Origin: Tolypothrix tenuis PCC 7101
Lineage (GTDB): Bacteria; Cyanobacteriota; Cyanobacteriia; Cyanobacteriales; Nostocaceae
Direction: 5' to 3'
Assembly (NCBI RefSeq): GCF_002368295.1
Contig: NZ_AP018248.1
Span: 6,127,979-6,191,978 of the forward strand
DNA length: 64,000 nucleotides
The notes below the pieces were generated by a model. The model did not search any database and was not told the DNA's origin. It saw nothing but the letters and a program-made list of their open reading frames with translations. The first letter of the stretch is position 1; each line of letters opens with the position of its first letter. Made by a program: the position numbers and the translations under genes. This document shows positions 10,465-19,080 of this stretch, piece after piece.

Positions 10465-12123
10465 ATGACCAGGTTTGTCTTACCAGTCAGACGATGGAGC
10501 AGGATGACACAATTCCTCTCTTTATTTTGTCTATGTTTACTATTGGTTGTGAGCTGTAGTCCTCGCCAACAGACAACTACTTCAACTACTTCTACTAGTT
10601 CTCCGAACTCTACAACAGGGGATGGACGCATTACTATTGGGACGACATCCAAGCCAAGAACTCTAGATCCGGCAGATGCTTACGAGTTGGCATCATTGGG
10701 TTTAGTGTTTAATATGAGCGATCGCCTCTATACTTATGAGCCTGGTAGTACAGAAATTAAGCCTCAACTGGCGACAGCATTACCCAAAGTCAGTGCAGAT
10801 GGTTTAACTTACACCATTCCTTTACGCCAGGGAGTAGTTTTTCACGATGGAACTCCCTTTAATGCGGAAGCGATGGCTTTTAGTATTAAACGTTTTATTG
10901 AGAATAAGGGTAAACCTTCCTTCTTACTAGCTGATACAGTAGATTCAGTCAAAGCTACTGGTGAGTCTGAGTTAACTATCAAGCTGAAAAAACCTTTTGC
11001 AGCATTTCCCTCTCTACTAGCATTCTCTGGAGTTTGTCCAGTTTCGCCAAAAGCTTATGAGTTGGGCGCAGGGAAATTTAAGCCAGAGACCTTTGTGGGA
11101 ACTGGCCCTTACAAATTAGCAGCCTATGGTACTGATTCGCTGCGTTTGGATGTATTTGATAAGTATTGGGGTGAAAAACCTGCGAATCAGGGCGTTAACG
11201 TTCAAATTCAGACTAGCCCGGTGAATTTATTTAATGCTTTCCGTACAGGTGCTGTAGATGTCGCTTATCTTTCTTTGCAACCCGATCAAATTCGCAGCTT
11301 GGAAGAAGGTGCAAAAAAAGGAGATTGGCAAGCGATTACCGCCCAAGGTAGTGTAGTCAGCTATATGGTGCTGAACCGGAATCAGAAACCTTTAGATAAA
11401 CCAGAAGTCAGACAAGCGATCGCATCTTTAATTGATCGTCCACTGTTAAATCAGCGAGTCTTGTTTAATCAAGCTGATCCACTTTACAGCATGATTCCTA
11501 CGACATTTAATGTTTCCCAGCCTTTATTTAAAGATCAATATGGGGATGCTAATGTTGACAAAGCCAAACAACTATTAACGGCTGCTGGTTTTTCTAAAGA
11601 TAATCCAGCAAAAGTAGAAGTTTGGTATCCTGCTAGTTCACCTACAAGAAGTTTGGCAGCACAGACAATAAAATCACTAGTCGATCAAAAAATGGAAGGC
11701 ATACTAGTACTGGAAGCCAAAACTGTGGAAGGTGCTACCTTCTTTAAAGAAATTGGTAAAGGTTTGTATTCCATTGCACTACTGGATTGGTATCCAGACT
11801 TTTTAGATCCTGATAATTACGTACAACCATTTTTGGCTTGTCAAAAAGGTTCTGTTGCCAAGGGATGCGAAGATGGCGGAAGCCAAACTCAAGGTTCTTT
11901 CTATTACAACGAAACCGTTAATAAACTAATCGATCAACAACGGAAAGAACAAAATCCAGAGGCGCGTAAGCAAATATTTACTCAAATTCAAACACAAGTT
12001 GCAAATGATGTGCCTTACGTTCCCTTATGGCAAAACAAAGATTATGTATTTGCCCAAAAAGGTGTCAGTAATGTTCAACTTGACCCCACCCAAAATTTAG
12101 TTTACAAGCCGATTAAAAAGTAA
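10465..12123 (+). CDS. Peptide/nickel-type ABC transporter substrate-binding lipoprotein
   Basis: The 552-residue protein belongs to the family 5 extracellular solute-binding proteins (DppA/OppA/NikA). An N-terminal basic stretch (VRRWSR), a hydrophobic core and the lipobox LVVSC place the lipid-anchored Cys at residue 31; a Thr/Ser-rich linker follows. The family hallmark is seen in GTTSKPRTLDPADAYE and in the motif FVGTGPYKL. I chose the ATG at 10465; an upstream TTG frame would extend it by 8 residues. It is followed 81 bp later by a DppB-like permease. Substrate cannot be told from sequence. Confidence 0.9.
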   Translation: MTRFVLPVRRWSRMTQFLSLFCLCLLLVVSCSPRQQTTTSTTSTSSPNSTTGDGRITIGTTSKPRTLDPADAYELASLGLVFNMSDRLYTYEPGSTEIKPQLATALPKVSADGLTYTIPLRQGVVFHDGTPFNAEAMAFSIKRFIENKGKPSFLLADTVDSVKATGESELTIKLKKPFAAFPSLLAFSGVCPVSPKAYELGAGKFKPETFVGTGPYKLAAYGTDSLRLDVFDKYWGEKPANQGVNVQIQTSPVNLFNAFRTGAVDVAYLSLQPDQIRSLEEGAKKGDWQAITAQGSVVSYMVLNRNQKPLDKPEVRQAIASLIDRPLLNQRVLFNQADPLYSMIPTTFNVSQPLFKDQYGDANVDKAKQLLTAAGFSKDNPAKVEVWYPASSPTRSLAAQTIKSLVDQKMEGILVLEAKTVEGATFFKEIGKGLYSIALLDWYPDFLDPDNYVQPFLACQKGSVAKGCEDGGSQTQGSFYYNETVNKLIDQQRKEQNPEARKQIFTQIQTQVANDVPYVPLWQNKDYVFAQKGVSNVQLDPTQNLVYKPIKK

Positions 12124-12141
12124 TTTCGTCTGTTGTCCTTT

Positions 12142-12183
12142 GTCATTAGTCATTTGTTCTTAGTTGGATAAATGGCTAATGAC
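12142..12183 (+). repeat. Strong hairpin between binding protein and permease genes
   Basis: GTCATTAGTCATTT (12142-12155) pairs with AAATGGCTAATGAC (12170-12183): 14 bp with a single G-T pair and a 14-nt loop. Its left arm resembles the GTCATTTGTTATTT repeats found elsewhere in the window. It could attenuate or process the transcript so that the binding protein is made in excess of the permease. Confidence 0.7.
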
Positions 12184-12204
12184 TAAATAAATAATAAATA
12201 AATT

Positions 12205-13230
12205 ATGTCTCGATCCAAAGCTCTACAATATTACATTGCTTCGCGGTTACTATTAGCACCACTCCAGCTATTAACTATTATCACTATCGTATTTCTCCTA
12301 CTCAGAGCCACACCAGGTGATCCGGCGGATGCAATTTTGGGCGGACGTGCGCCAGAAAGTGCCAAAGCGGAATTACGCAAACAACTCGGTTTAGATTTAC
12401 CTTTGTGGTTACAGTATTTAAATTATTTAGGAAACTTACTGCGCTTTGATTTAGGAACTTCTTTAACAAGCCGCGGGCAGAATGTTGGGGATATTATCGG
12501 GCAATATTTTCCCGCTACAGTAGAGTTAGCTGTATGTAGTATGGCAGTTGCTTTAATTGTGGGAATTTTAGTTGGGACGCTTTCTGCTTCTCGTCCTGGA
12601 ACAGCTGTTGATGCTAGCGGACGTTTATTTGGAATTATTACTTATGCTCTCCCAATGTTTTGGGCGGGAATGATTCTGCAGTTAATTTTCTCAGTCCAAC
12701 TACGTTGGTTTCCCAATTCCAACCGCTTTCCGCCAAATCTTCCGGCTCCTACTCATATTACTGGGTTATATACCCTGGATAGCTTACTTGCTGGAAACTT
12801 CAGCCAATTTTTCACATCATTACACCATATTGCCCTTCCTAGCTTGACTCTGGGAATTTTGTTGAGTGGAATTTTTGAACGGATAGTGCGCGTCAATTTA
12901 AAGCAGACTCTACAAGCAGATTATGTAGAAGCTGCTAGAGCCAGAGGAATTCCAGAAAACAAGATTTTAGTGTCCCATGCTTTGAAAAATGCTTTGATTC
13001 CAGTCATTACAGTTTTAGGACTAACCTTTGCTTCTTTGTTAGGTGGAGCAATTTTGACTGAAGTTACATTTTCTTGGCCTGGTTTAGCCAACCGATTGTA
13101 TCAAGCAATTTCCGATCGCGATTATCCTACAGTTCAGGGAGTACTAGTATTTTTTGGTGCGATCGTTGTTACTGCTAGTATTTTGATTGATATTTTAAAC
13201 GCTTATGTCGATCCGCGAATTCGCTATTAG
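12205..13230 (+). CDS. ABC transporter permease, DppB/OppB type
   Basis: The 341-residue inner-membrane protein has about six spans. It opens with YYIASRLLLAPLQLLTIITIVFL, has the N-terminal signature RATPGDPADAILGG, and the EAA loop EAARARGIPENKILVSHALKNALIP for contact with an ATPase. It imports a substrate delivered by the lipoprotein encoded upstream. The partner permease (DppC) and the ATPases are not in this window, so they must be encoded elsewhere in the genome, as is common in cyanobacteria. Confidence 0.92.
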   Translation: MSRSKALQYYIASRLLLAPLQLLTIITIVFLLLRATPGDPADAILGGRAPESAKAELRKQLGLDLPLWLQYLNYLGNLLRFDLGTSLTSRGQNVGDIIGQYFPATVELAVCSMAVALIVGILVGTLSASRPGTAVDASGRLFGIITYALPMFWAGMILQLIFSVQLRWFPNSNRFPPNLPAPTHITGLYTLDSLLAGNFSQFFTSLHHIALPSLTLGILLSGIFERIVRVNLKQTLQADYVEAARARGIPENKILVSHALKNALIPVITVLGLTFASLLGGAILTEVTFSWPGLANRLYQAISDRDYPTVQGVLVFFGAIVVTASILIDILNAYVDPRIRY

Positions 13231-13235
13231 GCTCG

Positions 13236-13266
13236 AGATCCCCAAACTTTTGAAGAAAGGGGATCT
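13236..13266. terminator. Hairpin between convergent genes
   Basis: AGATCCCC (13236-13243) pairs perfectly with GGGGATCT (13259-13266) over a 15-nt loop, in the 51 bp between the permease stop and the stop of the FAD oxidoreductase. It probably acts as a shared terminator, though neither side has a long T run. Confidence 0.6.
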
Positions 13267-13281
13267 TATAGATGAAATCAG

Positions 13282-15315
13282 CTAACGCCAATCTTCCCAA
13301 TTTTGATTGAAAATTGAGGTGTCAGGAAAGGCAGTAGGATTGCCATTTTGTTCTAATAAACGTTTGAGTGCTTCTAATTGTGGTTCGGGTTTGGGTAACT
13401 CATCTACTAGTTGGTAGGGTGCTACAGCATTTTTGAGGGCGAAAGCTGCAACTGTTCCCGCAGCCGCACCAGCTGACCATTCAAAGGAGTGGACGCGATA
13501 AGCAGCCGCAGCAATGTGGCTGGTACCAATACTTTTACCACCGACGATTAAATTATCTATTTTTTGGGGAATCATCGCCCGTAATGCTATTTGGAAAGGA
13601 TAAGCTTGACCTGCGCCGCGTCTTTCACCAGCACGTTCTGTATTTCCAGGTGTTTCTGGTGGACTTTGGGTCATACAGGGATGGAAATCGATAGCATAGT
13701 GACCAATACCGATAGAATCAGGAAAGATAGTAGAACGAGTTCGCCGCATGGCTTTATCTGGAGAAATTTGACCAGAAATTACGGATGTTGCTTCTAAACC
13801 TGCTAGCGCTGCTCTTAGCTGCTTATACATATCTGCTGGCAGCGTCTTACGGTAATATTCGTCGTTGTAGTCACGACGAGAAATATCAATTTCCCAAATG
13901 CCAAAGCCAGAAGCTTGTCCCCAGCTAGGACGGCCAATAATGCGCCTCCCTTCTCGCATATAAGGATATTTGGACAAACCAGATACCGTCCCCATTGGGG
14001 AATCTAGCCCAGTTAATAAACGATGGTTGGGGTATGGCTGTTTCACACCGTTTCCTAGTTGGGAATCTGTCGTTCCTGCAACTAGCCAGTAGTAATAGGA
14101 AAGGGCATTTTCTTCACCTTTTCGTAGGGTCTCGGTTCTCAGCCCCCCCATCCAGCCACCAGGCTGCAACTGTCCAGTACTTTCTAATTGCTGACGAGTA
14201 TAAATTAAGTTATCAGCCGCAGTTCCTGGGCGATAGTCGTTACCCCATGTCCAGTTTTGCATGGAAATGTCCCCAGGTGAGGAGGCAGTAAAATTAATAC
14301 CACCGAATTTTGTTGGTTGTCCTTTTGTAGGACTCCAAATCCGACGGTAAGTAAAAACTAAATCAAAGTTTGCTAACCGTTGCAATTCATAGCTGAAATA
14401 AGGTGCATATTGAGGATAATATGCAGGCATTGTCTGAGGCTGTGCTTCCTTAGTCGCCTCCATTGCAAACGTGTAGGTAAAACCTTGAGGACAAAAGGGG
14501 TCGTTTTCAGAACTGGAAGCAGAAGGTTCCAAGTAAGAACGAGCATCTATGCCTAATCGGTAGGGAACATCAGCTAGGCCAATGATTTCTCCAGTTTCAC
14601 TAGCATCTACAACATACCAATTTGGAGATGTTTGTTGATTGGCTTTAGGTACAAAGCGAATAATTGTTTTAGTAAACCGAGATGAATTGCCGTAAGTATA
14701 GGCATCTTCAATAGTTTGAGATAAAGGATAAGTATTGAGAGGAAGTGCGCCTTTTGCAGGTTGATGTTGAATTGCGATCGCACTATTGATGATTTTCCCA
14801 TCACTACTAATATCTAATTCTTTAATTACTGTATTGCCAAACCATTGCAACTTGCCTTTGCCTTTGTTTTCGGCATCTTTGAGCATCTGAGTCAAAATGG
14901 TGTGAGCATCACGGGGTAAAAAGCAAGAGTCACTTACCCAGCAATTACCAGGATTGAGTTTACCGTACTTGCGTTGAATGCGATCGCGTAATTCCAAATA
15001 ACCGCGAGAATAAAATTTCAGTGCTCTTTGAGTCGGTCTTTCGTCTAATGCAGAGGTTCCTTGAGCAGAAATTTGTCCCCCCAGCCAATCGGTAATTTCT
15101 GTTAAACAAACAGTTCTACCTGCAAGTAAACCTTCGTAAGCTGTAGCGACACCCGAAAGTCCACCTCCCACCACTAATATTTCACAATTTACAGTTTTAT
15201 CTGGGTTTCGCGGTGGTGTAGCAATCATTGCTGAATACGGTGCTAGCAAAGCAGATATCAAGCTGAAACTGATGAGTGAATGCTTTCCATAAACCAGTTT
15301 TCGTCTACATTTCAT
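13282..15315 (-). CDS. FAD-dependent oxidoreductase with N-terminal signal or anchor
   Basis: The 677-residue protein has a hydrophobic N-terminal segment (about residues 14-32) and then a Rossmann FAD motif, ILVVGGGLSGVATAYEGLLA, ending in an acidic residue that would bind the ribose. The C-terminal FAD-closing region is NLIVGGKSIGTSHIAAAA. The overall pattern is the FAD_oxidored (PF12831-like) family, whose members act on unknown substrates. The signal suggests a periplasmic or membrane site. It stands alone, convergent with the ABC genes. A 350-bp gap precedes it. Confidence 0.85.
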   Translation of the reverse strand: MKCRRKLVYGKHSLISFSLISALLAPYSAMIATPPRNPDKTVNCEILVVGGGLSGVATAYEGLLAGRTVCLTEITDWLGGQISAQGTSALDERPTQRALKFYSRGYLELRDRIQRKYGKLNPGNCWVSDSCFLPRDAHTILTQMLKDAENKGKGKLQWFGNTVIKELDISSDGKIINSAIAIQHQPAKGALPLNTYPLSQTIEDAYTYGNSSRFTKTIIRFVPKANQQTSPNWYVVDASETGEIIGLADVPYRLGIDARSYLEPSASSSENDPFCPQGFTYTFAMEATKEAQPQTMPAYYPQYAPYFSYELQRLANFDLVFTYRRIWSPTKGQPTKFGGINFTASSPGDISMQNWTWGNDYRPGTAADNLIYTRQQLESTGQLQPGGWMGGLRTETLRKGEENALSYYYWLVAGTTDSQLGNGVKQPYPNHRLLTGLDSPMGTVSGLSKYPYMREGRRIIGRPSWGQASGFGIWEIDISRRDYNDEYYRKTLPADMYKQLRAALAGLEATSVISGQISPDKAMRRTRSTIFPDSIGIGHYAIDFHPCMTQSPPETPGNTERAGERRGAGQAYPFQIALRAMIPQKIDNLIVGGKSIGTSHIAAAAYRVHSFEWSAGAAAGTVAAFALKNAVAPYQLVDELPKPEPQLEALKRLLEQNGNPTAFPDTSIFNQNWEDWR

Positions 15316-15665
15316 ATGGGAGATCCCTGCAAATCCTTTTCACCTGTAGACGGTAGCATTAGGGTAATGTTTTACTCAAGTTTTTCAGCAATAAATTAGG
15401 GATTAGGGACTGGGGACTGGGGATTGGGTGCTGGGAAGTTTGTGCTAAAGGTAAAAAATCAAACTGTAAGTCAGGAAGATAGGAAGAAAAAAGGTTTTTA
15501 TTCGTTGGGAGATACGCTGTTGAGTGCAAGTTAATGAAAAATAATATTTGCGCTATCGTAATTATCAACAAAAATCAATACATCAAAATATAGAGATTTT
15601 AGATATCACTATTGTGTGTATCTTGATGAAGTGAGGACGGACATATTGTCCGTCCCACAAAAGTA
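15316..15665. repeat. Intergenic region with heptanucleotide-type repeat
   Basis: At 15398-15435 a run of seven-base steps related to GGGGACT and GGGGATT occurs, the short tandem repeat class common in heterocystous cyanobacteria. The rest is the FAD oxidoreductase leader and the end of the malic enzyme transcript. I see no gene. Confidence 0.65.
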
Positions 15666-17057
15666 TCAACTATGAGCAATACCTTCTTGACGCGCTGCTT
15701 GTTGTACAGCCGCCGCTACAGATGAGGCGACTCGCTCATCAAAAACGGAAGGAATAATATGTTCCCGATTTAAATCTGAAGGCTTCACTAAAGATGCGAT
15801 CGCATGTGCAGCTTCTAAATACATAGTGGTGGTAATTGTCTTAGCTTGACAATCTAATGCACCGCGAAATACTCCCGGAAAAGCCAAAACGTTATTGATT
15901 TGATTGGGGTAATCACTGCGACCTGTAGCAATTACAGCTACATCGTTTGTGACTAATTCTGGTTGAATTTCGGGAATCGGATTAGCCATTGCAAACACGA
16001 TCGCATCTTTTGTCATTGATTGCACCATTTCTGGTGTCAAAACTCCCGGTGCGCTTACGCCAATAAATACATCAGCGCCTTGCAATGCACCAGCTAATGT
16101 ACCTTGGGCTTTAACTGCAAATTCCCGTTTTTCTTCAGTCAAATCAGTACGGCTGGTAGAGATAATCCCTTTAGAGTCGCACATCCAGATTTTTTCTGCC
16201 CCAGCTTTGCGGAGTAAACGTGCGATCGCTACCCCAGCAGCGCCAGCACCATTAATCACAATGCGGATTTCTGCTAGTGATTTATTTACCAGCTTCAAAG
16301 CATTAAACAATGCTGCCAAGGTGACAATAGCTGTACCATGCTGGTCATCGTGAAAAACAGGTATATCTAATTCCTGACGCAGCCTTCTTTCAATTTCAAA
16401 GCAGCGGGGAGCAGCGATATCTTCGAGGTTGACACCACCAAAAACCGGAGCAAGATTTTTGACTGTCCGTACAATCTCATCGGTATCTTGAGTTGCCAAG
16501 CAGATGGGGAAAGCATCAATACCCGCAAATTCTTTGAACAGCATCGCTTTCCCTTCCATAACTGGGAGCGCAGCAGCTGGGCCGAGATTTCCCAAACCTA
16601 AAACAGCACTACCATCGGTAACAATAGCTACTGTATTTTTTTTGATGGTGAGGTTATAGACTTCATCTGGATTTTCGGCGATCGCTGTACAAATGCGACC
16701 TACTCCAGGTGTGTAAGCCATTGCTAAGTCAGAAACACTCTTGAGAGGAATCCTGCTAGCGATGCTGATTTTACCGCCACGATGCAAATTAAAGGTGCGG
16801 TCATACACACTTAGCAAGTGAATATGTGGTAGTGCTTTGACTGCCTGCACAATAGTTTCCGCGTGTTCAGTGCTAGCCGCATCAACCGTAATATCGCGAG
16901 TAGACTCTTTGCGGGTTTGCTCGATTAAATCAATTTGTCCGAGTAGTCCACCACTAGCTGCGATCGCTTGGGTAACTGAAGCCAACATCCCAACGCGATT
17001 GGGAATCTGCAAGCGCAGAGTCAAACTAAAACTAGAATTAGGAGTAAGGTCTGCCAT
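15666..17057 (-). CDS. NAD(P)-dependent malic enzyme with N-terminal ACT domain
   Basis: The 463-residue enzyme decarboxylates malate to pyruvate with reduction of NAD(P). Residues about 10-85 form an ACT-like regulatory domain (LRLQIPNRVGMLASVTQAIA). The catalytic part shows the malic motif VTDGSAVLGLGNLGP, the metal-site segment HDDQHGTAIV and a nucleotide-binding GAGAAGVAIARLL. ACT fusion is typical for cyanobacterial forms and suggests allosteric control by a small ligand. The gene is monocistronic by spacing (over 270 bp to psbA, 350 bp to the next gene). Confidence 0.93.
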   Translation of the reverse strand: MADLTPNSSFSLTLRLQIPNRVGMLASVTQAIAASGGLLGQIDLIEQTRKESTRDITVDAASTEHAETIVQAVKALPHIHLLSVYDRTFNLHRGGKISIASRIPLKSVSDLAMAYTPGVGRICTAIAENPDEVYNLTIKKNTVAIVTDGSAVLGLGNLGPAAALPVMEGKAMLFKEFAGIDAFPICLATQDTDEIVRTVKNLAPVFGGVNLEDIAAPRCFEIERRLRQELDIPVFHDDQHGTAIVTLAALFNALKLVNKSLAEIRIVINGAGAAGVAIARLLRKAGAEKIWMCDSKGIISTSRTDLTEEKREFAVKAQGTLAGALQGADVFIGVSAPGVLTPEMVQSMTKDAIVFAMANPIPEIQPELVTNDVAVIATGRSDYPNQINNVLAFPGVFRGALDCQAKTITTTMYLEAAHAIASLVKPSDLNREHIIPSVFDERVASSVAAAVQQAARQEGIAHS

Positions 17058-17285
17058 TGTGATTTTTAGAATTTAAATTTCACATCTTATATTGAATTGA
17101 TTATTAAAAACCTATTGCAAATCTTAAATGTCATATTTTACTAACTGTTAACTAATTGCAAGCTCGTAAATATACTCAGCGACTTCAGATATTTTTGCTA
17201 TCTCATGTTCTCAACTGCTACGCAGAGAACACAAAACCTTGTTATCAAAAGGTTATGTGATAGTGAATACATTTTTAATGCCAAT

Positions 17286-17314
17286 AAAAAAGCGCTCTCT
17301 CAATCGAGAACGCT
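17286..17314 (-). terminator. Rho-independent terminator of psbA
   Basis: On the minus strand AGCGTTCTC pairs with GAGAGCGCT (one mismatch, at 17291-17314) and is followed at once by TTTTT (17286-17290). It lies about 22 bp after the psbA stop. Confidence 0.85.
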
Positions 17315-17336
17315 ATTAATTTATATTAACCTCAGA

Positions 17337-18419
17337 TTAACCATGCATTGCTGGAGTCTGGAAAGCCACAGGTATGAATTCATCAGCAGCCAAATCGAGA
17401 GGGAAGTTATGAGCATTACGCTCGTGCATCACTTCTATACCTAAATTGGCACGATTGACGACATCAGCCCATGTACTAACTACACGGCCTTGAGAATCTA
17501 GCACCGATTGGTTAAAGTTAAATCCATTCAAGTTAAATGCCATTGTGCTAATACCCAAAGCTGTCAACCAGATACAAACTACAGGCCAAGCAGCTAAGAA
17601 AAAGTGCAGCGAACGAGAGTTATTAAAGCTAGCATATTGCCAGATCAAGCGTCCAAAATAACCGTGAGCCGCTACAATGCTATAGGTTTCTTGTTCTTGA
17701 CCAAATCTGTATCCATAATTAATCGATTCAACTTCAGTCGTCTCCCTAACTAGCGAGGAAGACACCAAAGAACCATGCATTGCACAGAATAAAGAACCAC
17801 CGAAAACACCTGCTACCCCAAACATATGGAAGGGGTGGAACAGAATATTATGTTCTGCTTGAAATACAAGCATAAAGTTAAACGTGCCGCTAATACCTAG
17901 AGGCATACCGTCAGAAAAGCTACCTTGACCAATGGGATAAATTAAGAACACTGAGGTCGCCGCAGCTACGGGTGCTGAGTAAGCCACACAAATCCAGGGA
18001 CGCATCCCTAGACGAAAACTTAATTCCCATTGCCTACCGAGCCAGCAGAAAATACCAATGAGAAAATGCAAAACAATTAGCTGATAAGGGCCGCCGTTGT
18101 AGAGCCATTCATCCATAGAGGCTGCTTCCCAAAGGGGGTAAAAGTGCAAACCAATAGCATTGGATGTTGGCACAACAGCACCAGTAATGATGTTATTACC
18201 GTAAAGTAAAGAACCAGAAACAGGCTCTCGAATACCATCGATATCAACCGGTGGTGCAGCAATGAAGGCAATAATGAAGCAAATGGTTGCAGTTAACAAA
18301 GTGGGAATCATTAACATACCAAACCAGCCGATATAAAGCCGATTTTCAGCGCTAGTAATCCATTGCGAGAATCGATCCCACTGATTACCGGTTTCGCCTC
18401 TTCTGAGAGTTGTGGTCAT
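17337..18419 (-). CDS. psbA: Photosystem II D1 protein, divergent isoform
   Basis: The 360-residue protein is a full-length D1 with five spans. Residues needed for water oxidation are all present: D170, E189, H332, E333, D342, A344, with Y161 and H190; H198, H215, H252, S264 and H272 for P680, iron and QB are also kept. Position 130 is Gln, as in low-light forms. It differs from housekeeping D1 at normally conserved sites: W126 (usually Tyr), F200 (Leu), C212 (Ser), W260 (Phe), C282 (Gly). The C-terminal tail after A344 is ADEFIPVAFQTPAMHG, also unusual. It is therefore likely a conditional isoform, not the main copy. It is monocistronic, with a terminator. It lacks the ligand losses of rogue D1 or ChlF. 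Confidence 0.95.
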   Translation of the reverse strand: MTTTLRRGETGNQWDRFSQWITSAENRLYIGWFGMLMIPTLLTATICFIIAFIAAPPVDIDGIREPVSGSLLYGNNIITGAVVPTSNAIGLHFYPLWEAASMDEWLYNGGPYQLIVLHFLIGIFCWLGRQWELSFRLGMRPWICVAYSAPVAAATSVFLIYPIGQGSFSDGMPLGISGTFNFMLVFQAEHNILFHPFHMFGVAGVFGGSLFCAMHGSLVSSSLVRETTEVESINYGYRFGQEQETYSIVAAHGYFGRLIWQYASFNNSRSLHFFLAAWPVVCIWLTALGISTMAFNLNGFNFNQSVLDSQGRVVSTWADVVNRANLGIEVMHERNAHNFPLDLAADEFIPVAFQTPAMHG

Positions 18420-19080
18420 GGCTGTATTGTTGATAAATCACTAAAATCAACATTCTCAATTAGTAAAAATTGAGAATAAAGCTATTTTCAAAGACTTTTG
18501 CCAAATACCTTCTCCCTCATCATCGGGGCTCTCTGAAATTGGCTCACACCATACAAAAATTACTCAACTAATTGCCCAGGGAGACGGTGTGAATAAGGGG
18601 GAATTTTTCCCGCCTCTTATTATCAGTTTTTACATAAACTCTTTGTATTTATCAATATTTTTTTTATAAAGTTTGATTGCAATTACTACCTAACCTCTTG
18701 TGACAGCAGAATTTTCATATCTCAACATTAGGGCTTTAAGTATTTTTCACAAACAACGTTTTATCTGGACGCAAATTTACCTAAAAATTGATTAAAGCTG
18801 GCAGATACTCTATCAGAAATAGTTTCACAATTTATCCAGTGGCATTACTCAAGCTATTAAGTAAAAAGCCTAATTAAAATATATCTACAGATTTTTTTCT
18901 AATAGCTTCTAATTGATATTGTAAATAATATTACTTAGATTATTTATGTAATATTAAAAACCAAGCTGTTAGTAACAGTCAAGATATAAATTGACTGAAA
19001 AAATTAGGGTATGCACTGCCACAGACTTCAAAAGGGTACTGCTAAGTACTCTGAATACTTCCAGTTCAACATTTGGTTAG
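18420..19080. other. Divergent region between psbA and the NRPS gene
   Basis: The psbA leader holds a hairpin, TTCTCAATT (18453-18461) with AATTGAGAA (18468-18476), 9 bp and a 6-nt loop, about 35 nt upstream of the start codon. Further out an inverted TCACACC...GGTGTGA pair lies near 18543-18592. The NRPS side is AT-rich with no clear promoter motif. No gene seen. Confidence 0.5.

Noticed and set aside
17337..18419. Rogue D1 or ChlF
   Set aside because: All Mn-cluster ligands and Y161/H190 are present, so the ligand losses that define those classes are absent.
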